Source of the DNA: Scatophagus argus
Taxonomy: Eukaryota; Chordata; Actinopteri; Scatophagidae
Reading direction: 5' to 3'
Assembly: GCF_020382885.2 (NCBI RefSeq)
Contig: NC_058499.1
Span: 4,347,501-4,411,500, forward strand
Length of the DNA stretch: 64,000 nucleotides
Part shown: positions 1 to 12,006 of the stretch, piece by piece
How positions within the stretch are numbered: position 1 is the stretch's first letter
How the letters are laid out: the number at the start of each line of letters is the position of its first letter
Translations under genes and position numbers: made by a program
Notes under the pieces: model-generated
What the model saw: only the letters and a program-made list of their open reading frames with translations
Told to the model about the DNA's origin: nothing
The model's database searches: none

Positions 1-2078
1 CACCTGCGGTCCGTGATATTGCAGTATTTCCAGTTGTATTTTGGCATGTATGTTAAGGGTTTTTGTATAATATAAACCTTGTAACTGATTTAAAAAAAAA
101 AAAGTGCACCATGTTCACATCAGTATATTATGGTAGAAAAGGCTAATTTCAAGTCTTGATACCCCCCCAAATCCATTTTACTTTGCAGTGAATGTAGCCT
201 CTCCCTGCTTCTGTTTGCCCCCACCTGCATCTGCAGCAAGAGCTTGATTTGGTACAGCCCTCGCCCATTGAGGCTTTTCTGCCATGGAGCGTTTCATTCT
301 TAACACAGGGGAGGTTTAAAAATAACCAGGGATTCTGCTCTCTTTTCACTTTTGACTTTGTGCTACTCTCTCTCGCTCTCACTCCTCATCTCTCATTCAC
401 TCACTTGTTCTCCCGCCCCAGCCCCTTCCTCCTCTCCTCCACCGCCATCTCTATTCTGTCTCTTTCTCCTTCACTCATTTCTCTTGCTTCGCTCCAGTTC
501 TATTTTTAGCCGCCTCTAGGATCCCACCTCACCCCCCCCTCCTTCCCCGTCTATTCCCCGCCACACACCCTCACTACCCCACATCACCCTCCTCCTTTCT
601 CCTGCTCGATGTTCGTCATCGCTCCCTCCTCTCTGCATCCCCTCTCTCATCTTGTCTCTTTTTCCTGCTCTCCAGCTCTTTGCCAGAGAATGTCCTCTAC
701 CTCTATTAATCTTTAATCTTTCAAGCCTCGCTAATAATATATTCATGATGCACAACTGTGCTTGTGTTTGTGAGTACCCCAAATTCCTCCTTACACCACC
801 CTTTTCTGTTTGTGTCGTGTCTGTATTTCTACCTCCTTTGTTCTTCTTTCCCTCACTCCCTCCCTCCCTCCATTTACTCCCCTCCACCACCACCACCACA
901 TCCTCTGTCAGTCAAAAGGGAGCTGGGGTTGATGGGCAGTGAAGGTTTAAAAATAGCCCAGCTTGCTTGACAAGGTGAGGAGAACTCTGAACACAAGAAG
1001 AACATCAGCTCCTCTCTGTCTTTGTCTCCCCACGCTGCGGCCACTTGACCATCTTTTGTTGTGCTTCTGTGAAATGTTCCTGGCTTTCCGGCACTCTTCC
1101 TCTTCCTCTTCCTCCACCTTTTGTCTAAGCTGCAGATGGACTTGATTTAACACTGCCGGTCAGATTTGTTGGCATACTTAATTGATAAGCCATTCAAGGC
1201 TGCACTCATGTGCCGAAAACCCTAAACATGATCTTGAAAATCGTATTGTTTCACATCCCAGGAGCTGCTCTCACTGAGCTATCAGTGGGTGTTAAGGGCT
1301 TTATGAATCCTATACTGTCTTCTCCCTTTGTTCTGCTTCAATCTATACCATCTTATCTCAGCCTCTATGCAGTCTCCATCCTGGCTTCTGTCTTTGTAGC
1401 TTAATCTTTGCTTTTTGACTCCCATCTCCACTATCTTGGGTTGTGTTACATGCATCCCTGTTCCAAAATCTAACCGTAAACCCCCACCCCACCAAAACAC
1501 ACACACACACACACACTCTTTGAGAATGGACACCCTGTACGTAAGCATGACATCCAGAGAGGCTTTCCTCAATAGCAGGTGCATTGTAATGTTGGGTGTG
1601 TTGACATTTTCTTGACATGAAAGCCCTCATAGGACCGTCCCGCCTGTCACCGGCGCCAAGCTCCACATTGGGTCTCTGAGCCGTTATGATGACAACTTTT
1701 TAAAGTGGATAAACCTGATGAGAGGGTGTGTCTTAAGCCTCTGAACAAAGAGGATCGTGTTTGCGTGCATGTTTGTCAGTACGACTATTGCAAAATGCAA
1801 AGATAACAGCAGCGGTGGAGTTGACAGTATGTTGATATATGTATGTTGTATGTTGAGTCATTTTACGTAGCTTCAAAACACAAAGTGAAACCACGTGTTC
1901 AAGCAGATCATTCATTCTCAGCGAATATGAACCCTTCTGTTTTAACTTTAAGCAACTTTTAAGAACATCTACTCCCTCATGAGAAGAACAGACGTCAACC
2001 CCTGCGCTGCCGCATGGCGTGAGAGTGTTGTGAAGAGAACCACACTAACCCCCCTTTCTTCTTTCTGTCTCTCTCCAG
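1..2078 (+). other. hsd17b12 intron 1 (3' part)
   Basis: No coding exon seen. About 350-910 is strongly pyrimidine-rich on the + strand, which creates spurious long open frames on both strands. Three MEF2-like A/T motifs lie here (around 315-325, 500-509 and 945-955). A short (AC)n tract lies at 1497-1516. The interval ends in a good polypyrimidine tract and AG at 2077-2078. Confidence 0.7.
1497..1516. repeat. (AC)n microsatellite
   Basis: Ten uninterrupted AC units in hsd17b12 intron 1. Confidence 0.95.
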
Positions 2079-5000
2079 TTGTGACGGGAGCCACGGATGG
2101 AATCGGGAAATCCTATGCGGAGGAGGTGAGGCTCCTGGACCCTTTTATTTATTTCATTTCTTTCACGGAAAAGCTGTGACTCATGCATACACATGCACGC
2201 GCGCACACGCACCGTGTTCACTCATAGGCCACGGTAGGGGAGAGCTCTTACAGGCCTATTAACGTGGAAGAGAGTCCTCACACACATATGCACACACACT
2301 TCAATACGGGTTCGTCAACAAGAGCTCATACGGAGGTAACAAGCACACGTTGAACAGGGGCTACCCTGCCACGTGTTTGGCCCATACTTGTGTGGGTGTG
2401 CTGGCTGTATAATATAGTCATGTAGGGCCTTTGACTCATACTGATGCTGTCGGTGCTACAGTGGGGCTAGCTGCTTGTCACGCAACAGCAGACCACCATT
2501 TTACCAAGCGTATGATGCCAAGAAGGGTTCGTATTTATGCAGACATGTGCAGCTTTTACAAAGAAGATGATAAATGCATCTGTAGTGCATCAGTTTAGAT
2601 AACTCGGCATGGCACAGCAGCATGGCCACATATCCAATGATCATCCGGGGATGAACTTTGAAACCTAAGGGAAAGTAACTGGGCAGAAAATTTTGGAAAG
2701 TGTGGTTCTGACTTACCCCGATCATAAGTCCAGTCTGAAGTTCTCAGGTCTTTACTGCTCTCAAGCCCTCCATCGAAGTCTCTTTTCTGTAGGCACGCTT
2801 CCGACAGAGTCGGAACAACAAGCGTGGATGAGTCTCTTTGGCTGCTCTTTGTCGAGGTTGAAGCATACTTACTGAAAGTTGAGAAATAAAAACACGTAAC
2901 TCCTGCACTTTGGAGAGTCGGTGCCCTTGTTGGGGTCTTTTTTTCTGTCTTGTTATTTTCATATGATGTACTAATGTGATTTCTGAACACATTCACATCG
3001 TGGTGGGATGAGTGTGCGTCTCACTAACTGGTGTCTCCTCTCTAGCTGGCTCGTCGAGGATTTGCCATGATGTTGATCAGCCGCTCGCAGGACAAGCTGG
3101 ATGACGTGGCCAGGTCGCTTGGTAAGTGTCTATAAAAGTGTGTGTGCGTGTGTGTGTGTGTGTCAACATCATGGAAACTTGTTCTGGGTTGAGCGCACAG
3201 CGAGTGGGCTGATAAGGATGTGTGTATGGGCAGGTAGTGACGTGCAGCCTCCCACCCCATAGGCTACAGGGTTTCCCGGGCCTCTAACAGGGGCGCGTCC
3301 TCAACATAAGGATTTGGAATATAGTCGAAAAGGAAGGAAAATAATCATTGGGTTCTCAGGACAAAATAAAAGTTTATTTTAGAGGTTTTGCTCTGCAGGA
3401 TGTGCTGCGACAAAGGTGCAGGTCTGCTCCCCTTCCCTTTTTCAAAACACAATGTGTCATTTAGTGAGTAGTTTCACTATTCAGATTTATTCTCTAAATC
3501 CCATTTTTCACGCTCTTTTGCACCCCGCTAAGTCATGTGTTTCCTCGGCCTGAGTGCAGGTGAATTAGAAACGCGCAGCCAACCCAGCAGGCTGTTTATT
3601 ATTTATTTTTTTATGTTCTCATCATCAGGGACCGATTTTTGGAAAAAAAAACCCCAAAAAAACAAACAAACAAAAAAAAAAACCAGAAACCTGTGGCCCA
3701 ACCTGTTCACTGATGAAAGACCGGTCTGTTTTCTGACAAACATCTCATTCCAATGAGGAATGACGGAACCAACAAATGTGCTAGAAAATGAGCATCCGTA
3801 TGAAAGGAAGAACTTCTTTCCTCCTCCCTGCTGGCCTGTTTCCAGATTTTAACAGGAACTGAATGATGAGTGGGGGCCCCCCCTGTTCAAATAGTGCCCT
3901 CTCCCTGACTCGCTCCCTTTCCATCTGTCTCTGACGTCTCCTACAGCGCAATTTCCCCTGTCGTGCTTCAAGTCCGCAGAGGGGGCTGATGGGTAGTCAC
4001 GAGCGGGGTGCGGCGTGCCAAACTCTGGCACTCCTCCCTCACGATTAGCCCGGCAAAACCCCCCTCCTTAGCATGTAACCGGGCAACCCACCCTGTCCCA
4101 CCTATAATTTCACTGTCGCAAACACTTCTGCTCTCTTATCCAAGCGTCTCATTTGGCTTTTTGATTGCACCTACCTGGCAACCCCAAATTATTTCTCCAA
4201 TTTGGTAACCTCAGCTTTTTCCATTTATGTTTCTTTGTTGCCATGTCCTAAGCATTGCATGATTTTTGATGTGGATTCGCAGTGGGTTATGATCACTAAA
4301 AATAAGCTGAACTGGATATTGATTTCAGGGAGGCTCCAATCCTGCCTTTTTTTTCTTTTTACTCACATCTCTCTTAAGTCTCCTCCTTTCTTTTTATTTT
4401 TTATTTTTTTAAATCTTGCCTCAACTCTGAATACACTGACACACTACTGGTCTTTCCCGAGGCACATCCCAGGAATTTTCCTCTTATAACTCCCTCTGCC
4501 ACCTATCAGCTAAACGAGTCTTTGGACAATAAATTCTAATTGCAGCAGGCGCGTCAAACATGACGAGGGAGTGGAGGGAGGAGGGAAGGGGAGGAGGGGT
4601 GAGGGGGGGGGGCTAGAAGATCGCTTGGCTTGGTTTGTTGGTACACAGTGCCCTCTTAAGTTTGAGTCTGACAGTGACTGGTGGTTCCAGGTCCCCTTCA
4701 TTTGAATGGATGAGGATTGCTCTGCTGTTAGGCCAGTGTAATGCTGGCTTACTTTGTGACACATGAATGCATGGTGTGAGTGAAGGATCACCTCAACCTT
4801 AAGGTTATCTGACTCTCGTTTGTGCCTTCACAGAGGAGCAGTACAAAGTGGAGACCAGGACCATTGCGGTTGACTTTGGCAAGACAGACATCTACTCCAA
4901 GATCGAGGCGGGACTGGCTGGTCTGGAGATTGGCGTTCTTGGTAAGAGCTGATTGTTTATTTATCCCCCCCCCCCCAACCCCCCATCCCAATTCATCCTC

Positions 5001-8000
5001 ACTTTGCAGAACCTGTTGTGCTGCCAACATGAACGATAAGAAGGTCTTTCCTAGAGGACAACAAGACAAACTATACATCACTTCACAAATAAACATTTGA
5101 CCTTCACCTGCTGCTGCACTGTTTTCAGCAAGAGGTGAAACTTTTAGATAATCATTCATGTGAAAAACTGGACATAGTTCACGGCCTTGGAGGATGTTGT
5201 GCCAGAGATTTTGCTGGTTAACCTCTGGATTTCACTGAGCATATCAGCTGTGCCGTGTGTTGTCACACTTATTGTGAAAATGTTTGTCTCTAGTAGTGTG
5301 ATTTGATCCTGTTTTTAATTCACTTTATGTAGTTCAACTGTCAGTCAAATGTGCACATTATTGACTGGGCAGATGTTTAAGCTGCGGCTGGATGTTCACA
5401 TTTTCTGAGGGTTGTATTCTTTTTAAAAGTTTGTCTTCAGTTAAAGATAAGACTGTTCAGAAAACATTATTTCAACACCGACATCACGACTCGGGGTAAA
5501 CGTTTAGTGCTGCACTAAAATTTCAGCTGTTGTTTAATTCAAGGCTTTAAGAGTTCACATTGTACTTTTAGTTCTTGTAGTTGAACACTTAAGGAACTCT
5601 GTGTTCTTTTTTTATGATGCCAATTATGGTTGTAAGGTGTGGCTGTGTGTACTGTGGAGTGAAGCCCTCTTTCTGTCTTGTTTGCTTTTGCTGCCACCTT
5701 GTGGCACAAATGCATACTAGTTTAATTTCTCCAGCACCAGTTTATTTTTGAAAACAGGAAAATAATAGTTTTTTTTTTCTTTTTTTCTGTTTTTTTTCCT
5801 CTTTGTCTTCAACAGTCAACAATGTTGGTGTGTCCTACCCGTATCCTGAGTACTACCTCCACATTCCTGATCTGGAAAATGTGAGTCATGTTGCTTTGAT
5901 TTCCAAATGGAAATGTTCTAATGTTCCTTATTAACAATACAGATTCCTCAGCCTGTGAGAAAGCACATTTCAAATTTCTTTTCTTTGTCTCGTGCCCCTG
6001 TAGTTTGCTTATGGCTTATTTGTGTTAGGCTACATCCAGTATAACAATCACCTGCCTCCTTTTATGTGTATTGGTGATGTGTCTGCTCTCCCCTGTTTAA
6101 TCATATGATCATACACGGGAGTGTTTAGTTAACCGGCACTTTCTGTGTTTCAGTTCATCACAAACATGATCAACGTGAACATGACCTCGGTGTGCCAGGT
6201 GAGTTTGTCTCCGTCTTGTCCGACTCTTCACACTGTGGCACCTTAAGGAGGACATGCTCCATGTACCTTCAGCTTGAACTGCACGTTCCTGTCTGTTTGT
6301 TTAAACTTGATCTGTGGCTATCACTTTTCTTCTCCACCTTTCCCTACTATTTTGTTTTTCTCTTCCTCTTCTTATTCTTTTCTCCCCTTCTGCTGTTTCT
6401 ACCACGGTACCTGCAGTGTCTCAGTTGTTCCCAAAGCAACGGTGGACTACACCAACGCTGTCTGTACTCGCCACCCACGCAACTCTTTCTCTCTCTCTCT
6501 TTCTCTCTCTCTCTCTGTCTTACTTTTGGTCTTTTTTTTCAATAAACTCTTTCTCCTCTTACCAAGCCCCCTTGTTTCCGTTTTCATTCATTTTGTCGTT
6601 ATTTTGTGTGTCCGTTCATCTTGAGTGAGCTTGTGTTTTTGTTCTTCTTTTAGATGACCCGTCTGGTGCTGCCCAGAATGGCTGAGAGGTGAGTGAAATG
6701 ATAGGCTTCCATGTTTTGCGACATGACTGCAGTCAAACGTCAGTGTCGTGAATGAGAGATTGTGGCATAGTGCTGCACTATGGAAGGAATCTCAAAATCA
6801 GACAAATCTTTTTTCGTTTTGTTTTGTACCTGGGTGATTAAAGTTTTTAAAGGTGACTCTTTTATTGTGAAGGAGGACAAGAAATCCTCACCAAGCTCTT
6901 TCCATCACTGCATCTCTTTTCCTCTCCTCCTTTGTTCGCAATGCTGACAAGCTTTCAATTCACACAAAGTGCTTTTCCCATCTGATTGGCTGCTCTGATC
7001 CCATGTGACTCCTGTTGGCCAATAGCAGCGCAGGAACAGCGTCCCTCCACTACATCACTGCAGCAACAGGCTGCCATGGCAACACACACACACACACACA
7101 CACACAGCCGCTATCGCACTGTTTTAGTGTGTGTGTATGTGTAACATCATAATGTGTGTATTTCAGGGTTCCCGTTGGCCTGAAAAATCATTGAAAGTTT
7201 GAAGAAAAAATAACTTAAAACCCCTAACAAAAACAAAGTGTTGCACTGCTGTGGAGTCGGTGCTTCACATGTCGAGGAAAGCCCTGTGAAATGGACTGCA
7301 TTGTTCAGGTGGCGCCGTAGAAATTCAGGCTTTCTTGAGTCGACATTGCAGATTAACATTGAAGCCTCTGTGATGTGTCGTTTTGATCAACGCCAAGTTG
7401 TCAAAACATTCTAGTTTTGATTCCTTGAATGTCACTCATTAATCTCTGAAATGTGTCTGTTGCTGGTACTTAATGTTCTCTTGGCCTTGCAGACAACAGG
7501 ATGAAGTTCTTGTCCATCTTTTTGTGTTTTGAATCAGGTCCAAAGGAGTTGTCCTCAACATCTCGTCTGCCAGTGGCATGTACCCTGTCCCTCTGCTTAC
7601 AGTCTATTCTGCCACAAAGGTATGTGAGGCATTGGTTTCATATTATTGATCAATATCCGCCTGTTTCATCAAGCCAACTCATATTTTTGGGGGTTGTAAT
7701 AACATTTCACAGAATTAATGTGTTAAAAACTGACCATCTTTCATTCTTTTCTGTGTGCAGGCCTTTGTGGACTTCTTCTCTCGTGGCCTTCAGGAGGAGT
7801 ACAGGCGTCAGGGCATCATCATTCAGGTGAGTTTGGAGCTCTCTTCTTCTTCTACTACTACTTCTTCTACTTCTACTTCTTTGTGTTCTGTGTGTTCTTG
7901 ATGTGTGGTATTTGAGCTTCTTTGAGCCAGCCAGGAGTAACTTTCTTTCTTGCCCAAGCTTTGAGAGACGGTAGCACCATAGTCTTCCTCATTGCGGACT

Positions 8001-9193
8001 CGTTTAAGTCTGTCAGGTTATCTTAACCCAAGTTGAATATTTTCGACACAGTGATTTCTCAGAGAAGGGCTTTCATTTGAGTGCAGACGATCCACAGAAC
8101 ATTCGGACTGTGAAGGCGAGTCCGGGTACCGTAGGCCAAACTTAGGTTTTGGCTATGAATTTTAAAAGTTAAATACGTAAATGAAAATATGTGGCCCATT
8201 CATTTTCATTGTGTTTTGCCAGTTTTTTTTTCTAGAAAACTTTGCTATTGACAAAGCACATAAGAGAAATTTTCTCATAGATTAAAATCAGAAGAAGTTA
8301 CAAAATCCAACTTATTGCTCTCAACTAACCCTGCCCGAAGGACACTGGAATGAACACACTCTGTGATGTGCATTTTGTTCAAATTATGTTGTTCCACACA
8401 GAGCTTGTTCTGTTTTTAGCACCCTTCTGTAGTAGTCACTCATGTGCCACCTTGTGGTTACAGTGTGTACAGCAGTTTCACATCAGCAGGTCTTGAATAT
8501 ATTCGATGATCCTGGTCATCAGGCCAATTTACAGCAAAAGGTTTACGTGTTTTAAGTTTAAAGCATCTTACAGTGTCATTGGTCTTAGTCAGAGAGAGGA
8601 TATATTTACTACCATTTAAATACTTAACATACAACCTTGTTTTTGTTGTTTTTTCATTTAAATGTAAATTAAAAATGGAGACTTCATCCTAACTTAAGAA
8701 CAAGGAATTTGTTTCATCCAAACTTTAGCCAAGGTTTTAACATAATCTTGTTTTTTTTGTTTTTTTTTCCCCCACGTTTTCCTTTGTCTTCCTTCAGAGC
8801 GTACTGCCCTTCTTTGTGGCCACTAAAATGACTCGTATCAGGAAGCCCACCCTGGACAAGCCCACCCCAGAGCGTTATGTGGCAGCTGAGCTCACCACTG
8901 TGGGTCTGCAGAGCCAGACCAATGGCTACTTCCCTCATGCTGTCATGGTAAGAAGTGCAAACCTCAAATCACTGAACCGGTCCAAGAATACACGATGTAA
9001 ACTTCAAACTGAAATTGGCCGTAAACTTCATTTGTTGTTTCTGTCCTCACAGGGTTGGGTGACTACCAAGCTGGTGCCAAGCAGCATCGTCATCTTCCTG
9101 GGAGCCAGGATGAACCGTCTGCAACGCACTGGATACCTGCAGCGGAGGAAACTGCGAGAGCAGAAAAACGGCACAAGCTTGAAGAGTGAATAG
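2079..9193 (+). CDS. hsd17b12: Very-long-chain 3-oxoacyl-CoA reductase / 17beta-hydroxysteroid dehydrogenase 12 (5'-partial, coding exons 2-11)
   Basis: Short-chain dehydrogenase of the ER membrane that reduces 3-ketoacyl-CoA in fatty-acid elongation; the family is also linked to estrone reduction. Exons read from the sequence: 2079-2125, 3046-3121, 4834-4941, 5816-5880, 6154-6198, 6654-6688, 7538-7619, 7761-7826, 8798-8947, 9053-9193. All join in frame with AG/GT borders. Visible motifs in order: TGATDGIG cofactor loop (exon 2), VDF and NNVG (exons 4-5), NISSASGM with the catalytic Ser and YSATK with the catalytic Tyr and Lys (exon 8), then KIRKPTLDKP-like RIRKPTLDKP (exon 10). About 271 codons are present; the missing first exon should encode the N-terminal membrane segment of roughly 53 residues. 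The last exon is about 12 codons longer than in human HSD17B12 and ends NGTSLKSE rather than in a dilysine-type ER signal. Teleosts have two paralogues (a and b); I cannot tell which this is. Confidence 0.95.
3138..3163. repeat. (GT)n microsatellite, interrupted
   Basis: About 13 GT units with one GC interruption, starting 16 bases inside hsd17b12 intron 3. Confidence 0.9.
6483..6520. repeat. (CT)n tract
   Basis: Imperfect CT dinucleotide run in hsd17b12 intron 6, within a longer pyrimidine-rich stretch (about 6310-6560). Confidence 0.9.
7082..7106. repeat. (AC)n microsatellite
   Basis: About 12 AC units in hsd17b12 intron 7. Confidence 0.95.
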
Positions 9194-9324
9194 GAAGAGT
9201 GCGATGAAACTCCAGACCGCCACTCTGTTCTGACCCGAGGCTGCGTTTAAGGAAAAGAGACTGTGTTTGTATCTGAGTGATTGATCCACTTGAGGTTTAC
9301 CTGAGAGTTCACCTTTGTGGCTTC

Positions 9325-9330
9325 AATAAA
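9325..9330 (+). terminator. Possible proximal polyA signal of hsd17b12
   Basis: AATAAA 132 bases after the stop codon, followed by TGTG-containing sequence. It would give a short 3' UTR isoform. Weaker candidate than the distal site at 10,336. Confidence 0.45.
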
Positions 9331-10335
9331 TGTGCACATCGACGCATGTTCATGATAAATAGGGCAACCTCTGGCCTGATGTGGTGTTTGGAGAGAAATG
9401 GCAAAAGAAGGTATGAGCTGAAATGATAATGAAATGCTGCTCTTGGCAAAGGACTTAAAGGACATACACTGATGGTGGAAATAATGCAGTCAAAAAAATT
9501 AGTAATTTGTTAATCCTGCTGTTGTAAGCAGTGGAAAACGGTGGTGGGCATTTTTTATATACATGTATAATTATTTATTTTACATGAAAACATGAGCCAA
9601 ACTCATACCTTGAGACTAGATTTCAAACTGTTTACAAAAGCCATTTAAAGATGGCAAACTCTGCTTCCTATCATGTCAGTTTACTAGCATTACTGAACTG
9701 TTATCATCATACATTGGCTCATAGGTTTTTTCCATAATATTGTGTGCTTACTGTATGTTTAAAATACGTGGTGGTGGGTTGTTGCTGCACCAATATAAGT
9801 CTTGTTCTAAACAAAGGTTTTTTTTTGTAGTTTATCACTGTTGCGTTAAGCACAAGTGCCTTTCTACTGACATTAATGCTGGAAACGGTCAGATTCAATG
9901 AGCGGGTATTGACTGGCTAAAAATGTGTTGGGAAAGGATGCAAGTGAACTGGTGCTATGTCCCTGTGAACAAACTCTCGGAATCAAAATGTAAAACCGTA
10001 ATAGACGAAGGAAAACCTCTTTCACATGAAGTTCGTCTAACGTTTTGGAAGTATTACAGAAGTATTTTACATCATTAGTAGTTTTGTCACTTTTAAATGC
10101 AGACGCATACTACTATGTGTTTGCTGGAAAACTGGAGAACTGCCCCTCTTTACACAGTTCGAGCACATTTGCCCACAGATGACCTGACCTGACCTGTGCC
10201 TCCGCTATGCTGCCTTGTGAATGCTTTTCCTCTGTAAAGTCTTTTAAACTCCCTGAAAATTAAAATTTGAATTTCTATATGTAAAATGCACTGTTTACAT
10301 TTATTTTGCTCAGAACTTGTTTTATATGGTTTGTT

Positions 10336-10341
10336 AATAAA
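10336..10341 (+). terminator. Likely distal polyA signal of hsd17b12
   Basis: AATAAA followed within 30-45 bases by GU- and U-rich sequence (TGTGTAATTGTG, then a T run), the normal layout of a vertebrate cleavage site. It implies a 3' UTR of about 1.15 kb (9194 to about 10,360). The 3' UTR holds several T-rich stretches but no other gene. Confidence 0.65.
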
Positions 10342-11094
10342 AGCTCTAGTATACAGCACATTACTGTGTAATTGTGTTGCTTTTTTATTCCTAATGCTTT
10401 GGTGGTTTTTAGACTTGTCATGTATATCGGTAACGTAATTACACATGAGATCTCGTCTGCGGTGGAAGAGCTGCTTGCCTGTGTAAGTAACAGCTCTGCA
10501 CTTAAAAATGCAGTAAATGTATATATTTATCAGCAGTGGAATCTCTTGCAGAATGGACTCTTTCATAGTGTTACATACTGTTGGTTTTAAATTAGTGAGA
10601 TTATTACTACTGTCACTGCATTAACACGTATATTGTTCTTCATCAAGGTGGAGCCAATTTGAAGTACTTTATATGCTGGTGGGTTGTTTGATCTTTGTCA
10701 TATTTTATAAACTATTTATAATCTATTTTTTTTTAACAAGAACCCCTTATAATCTGTAATCTGCAAAGACAAGAGTAGAAGCAAATTAAAAATGCATCAG
10801 ACTAAAAAAGAATATTCCTTATGAAATACAGCGAAGAGGAGCAGGAGAATGAAGATACATACCGGTGATGGAAGTATTCAAATTACGTTCGTAAGTTACT
10901 CAAAACTGTATTTTAATACTGTGATTTAGATCCAGATATTTACATTTGAATCACATTAGCCAAAGATTTTAGGGAACGGGGCGGAACTTCATTTCACATC
11001 TCAGTTACGGGTAGGATTTGTTTTGGTGTTACACACTGTATATGGTTGACAAAGCACGGACGTGTTAGCTTGTAATGTGTAATTGTCTCTTTTC

Positions 11095-11127
11095 TCCTAT
11101 TTGTATGGCGTTTTGGCTGCCATTTTG
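11095..11127 (+). promoter_or_regulatory. Candidate 5' non-coding exon end and YY1-like site of alkbh3
   Basis: The sequence GCCATTTTG (YY1 consensus on the reverse strand, CAAAATGGC) sits directly at a near-perfect donor TTTG|GTAAGT, 869 bases before the acceptor CCACAG at 11,991-11,996 that precedes the alkbh3 ATG. YY1 sites just downstream of the start site are common in housekeeping vertebrate genes. No TATA box is obvious. The link to alkbh3 is inference. Confidence 0.35.
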
Positions 11128-11615
11128 GTAAGTAAATTTAAAGATTTGATTTTTTGTTTACTTAACCCGATATTTGTTTTGTGTTATGACCTTTACTAAG
11201 TGTTTATTAAAGTAATTTTAGGTAGGTTTAGCTAGCATTACGGCGACCTAACCTTAACCACCTCTCTTAACAAACTTTTGCTAATCTTTCCTAACTAGCT
11301 GAACCACGCTTTGACTGACAGCATGTTATCCCATGTATACACATGTTATCAGTATAGTTTAGAAATGATGATAAAATAGATGCCACTATTTGATGGTGTT
11401 GCACGACCGGTGCATTTGTCCTGTCCAATCAGCTAGTCCTGTTTTCATTTTAGAGATGTAAGTAAAGTTAGCAAGTTAACATTCAGTATGATGTATTTAC
11501 CCAAAAAGTCCTGTTATTCTGCGTTTCTTGAACACGTTGATGCAGGTTGGTGACCTTAAACAATAGACTAACCATCACAAAGAACTACAATATAAAGCTC
11601 CCCAATACTAAAGGT

Positions 11616-11656
11616 TTCCCACGGGATCAATAAAGTATCTATCTATCTATCTATCT
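11616..11656 (+). repeat. LINE-type 3' tail with (TATC)n
   Basis: A stretch reading ACGGGATCAATAAAG is followed directly by five TATC units. The same word in reverse orientation occurs at about 59,425-59,465. AATAAAG plus a short tandem repeat is the usual end of several teleost LINE/SINE families. Only the tail is recognisable. Confidence 0.6.
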
Positions 11657-12006
11657 ACACAGTAAACACGCAGATGTAGTGCAGAACATGCATATTATTT
11701 GCACGGTTATCTCAGTTTTGGATGCCACTGCAGTCCTTATCACTGGTGACTCTGCTGGCCTTGGGAGGGAAGACAAATATGTGCTACCTCTGTATATGGT
11801 GTTGATGCTGTCCTTCGAACATATTAAATGAAATAAGTTAATGGATGAATAAAAATATGTGGGTTGTGATTATTTATTGTGACAGTGGAAAGAGGCCCAT
11901 AAGTTCTCTGGAAGCCCGTACTTTTATGAATGTTAAGTATGCCTGGATTAGCACAAGTGATCAGTTGTGCTTGTTTCATCCTTTCTCACACCACAGATGT
12001 GATGCG

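Larger units (their letters stand above)
10360..12006. other. hsd17b12 - alkbh3 intergenic region and probable alkbh3 5' end
   Basis: No coding region. It holds a candidate alkbh3 non-coding first exon with a very strong splice donor at 11,128 next to a YY1-like motif, and a LINE-type tail with a TATC microsatellite at 11,616-11,656. The rest is AT-rich unique-looking sequence. Confidence 0.6.

Noticed and set aside
516..899. 127-codon frame on the - strand
   Set aside because: Shadow of a pyrimidine-rich tract; the protein is low-complexity Gly/Arg/Glu with no family resemblance.
6192..6628. Overlapping + strand frames of 104-117 codons
   Set aside because: Phe/Ser/Leu-rich readings of a CT-rich intron between two secure hsd17b12 exons.
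10150..10566. 138-codon frame on the - strand over the hsd17b12 3' end
   Set aside because: No recognisable domain, crosses the polyA signal region, and no promoter or splice structure supports it.
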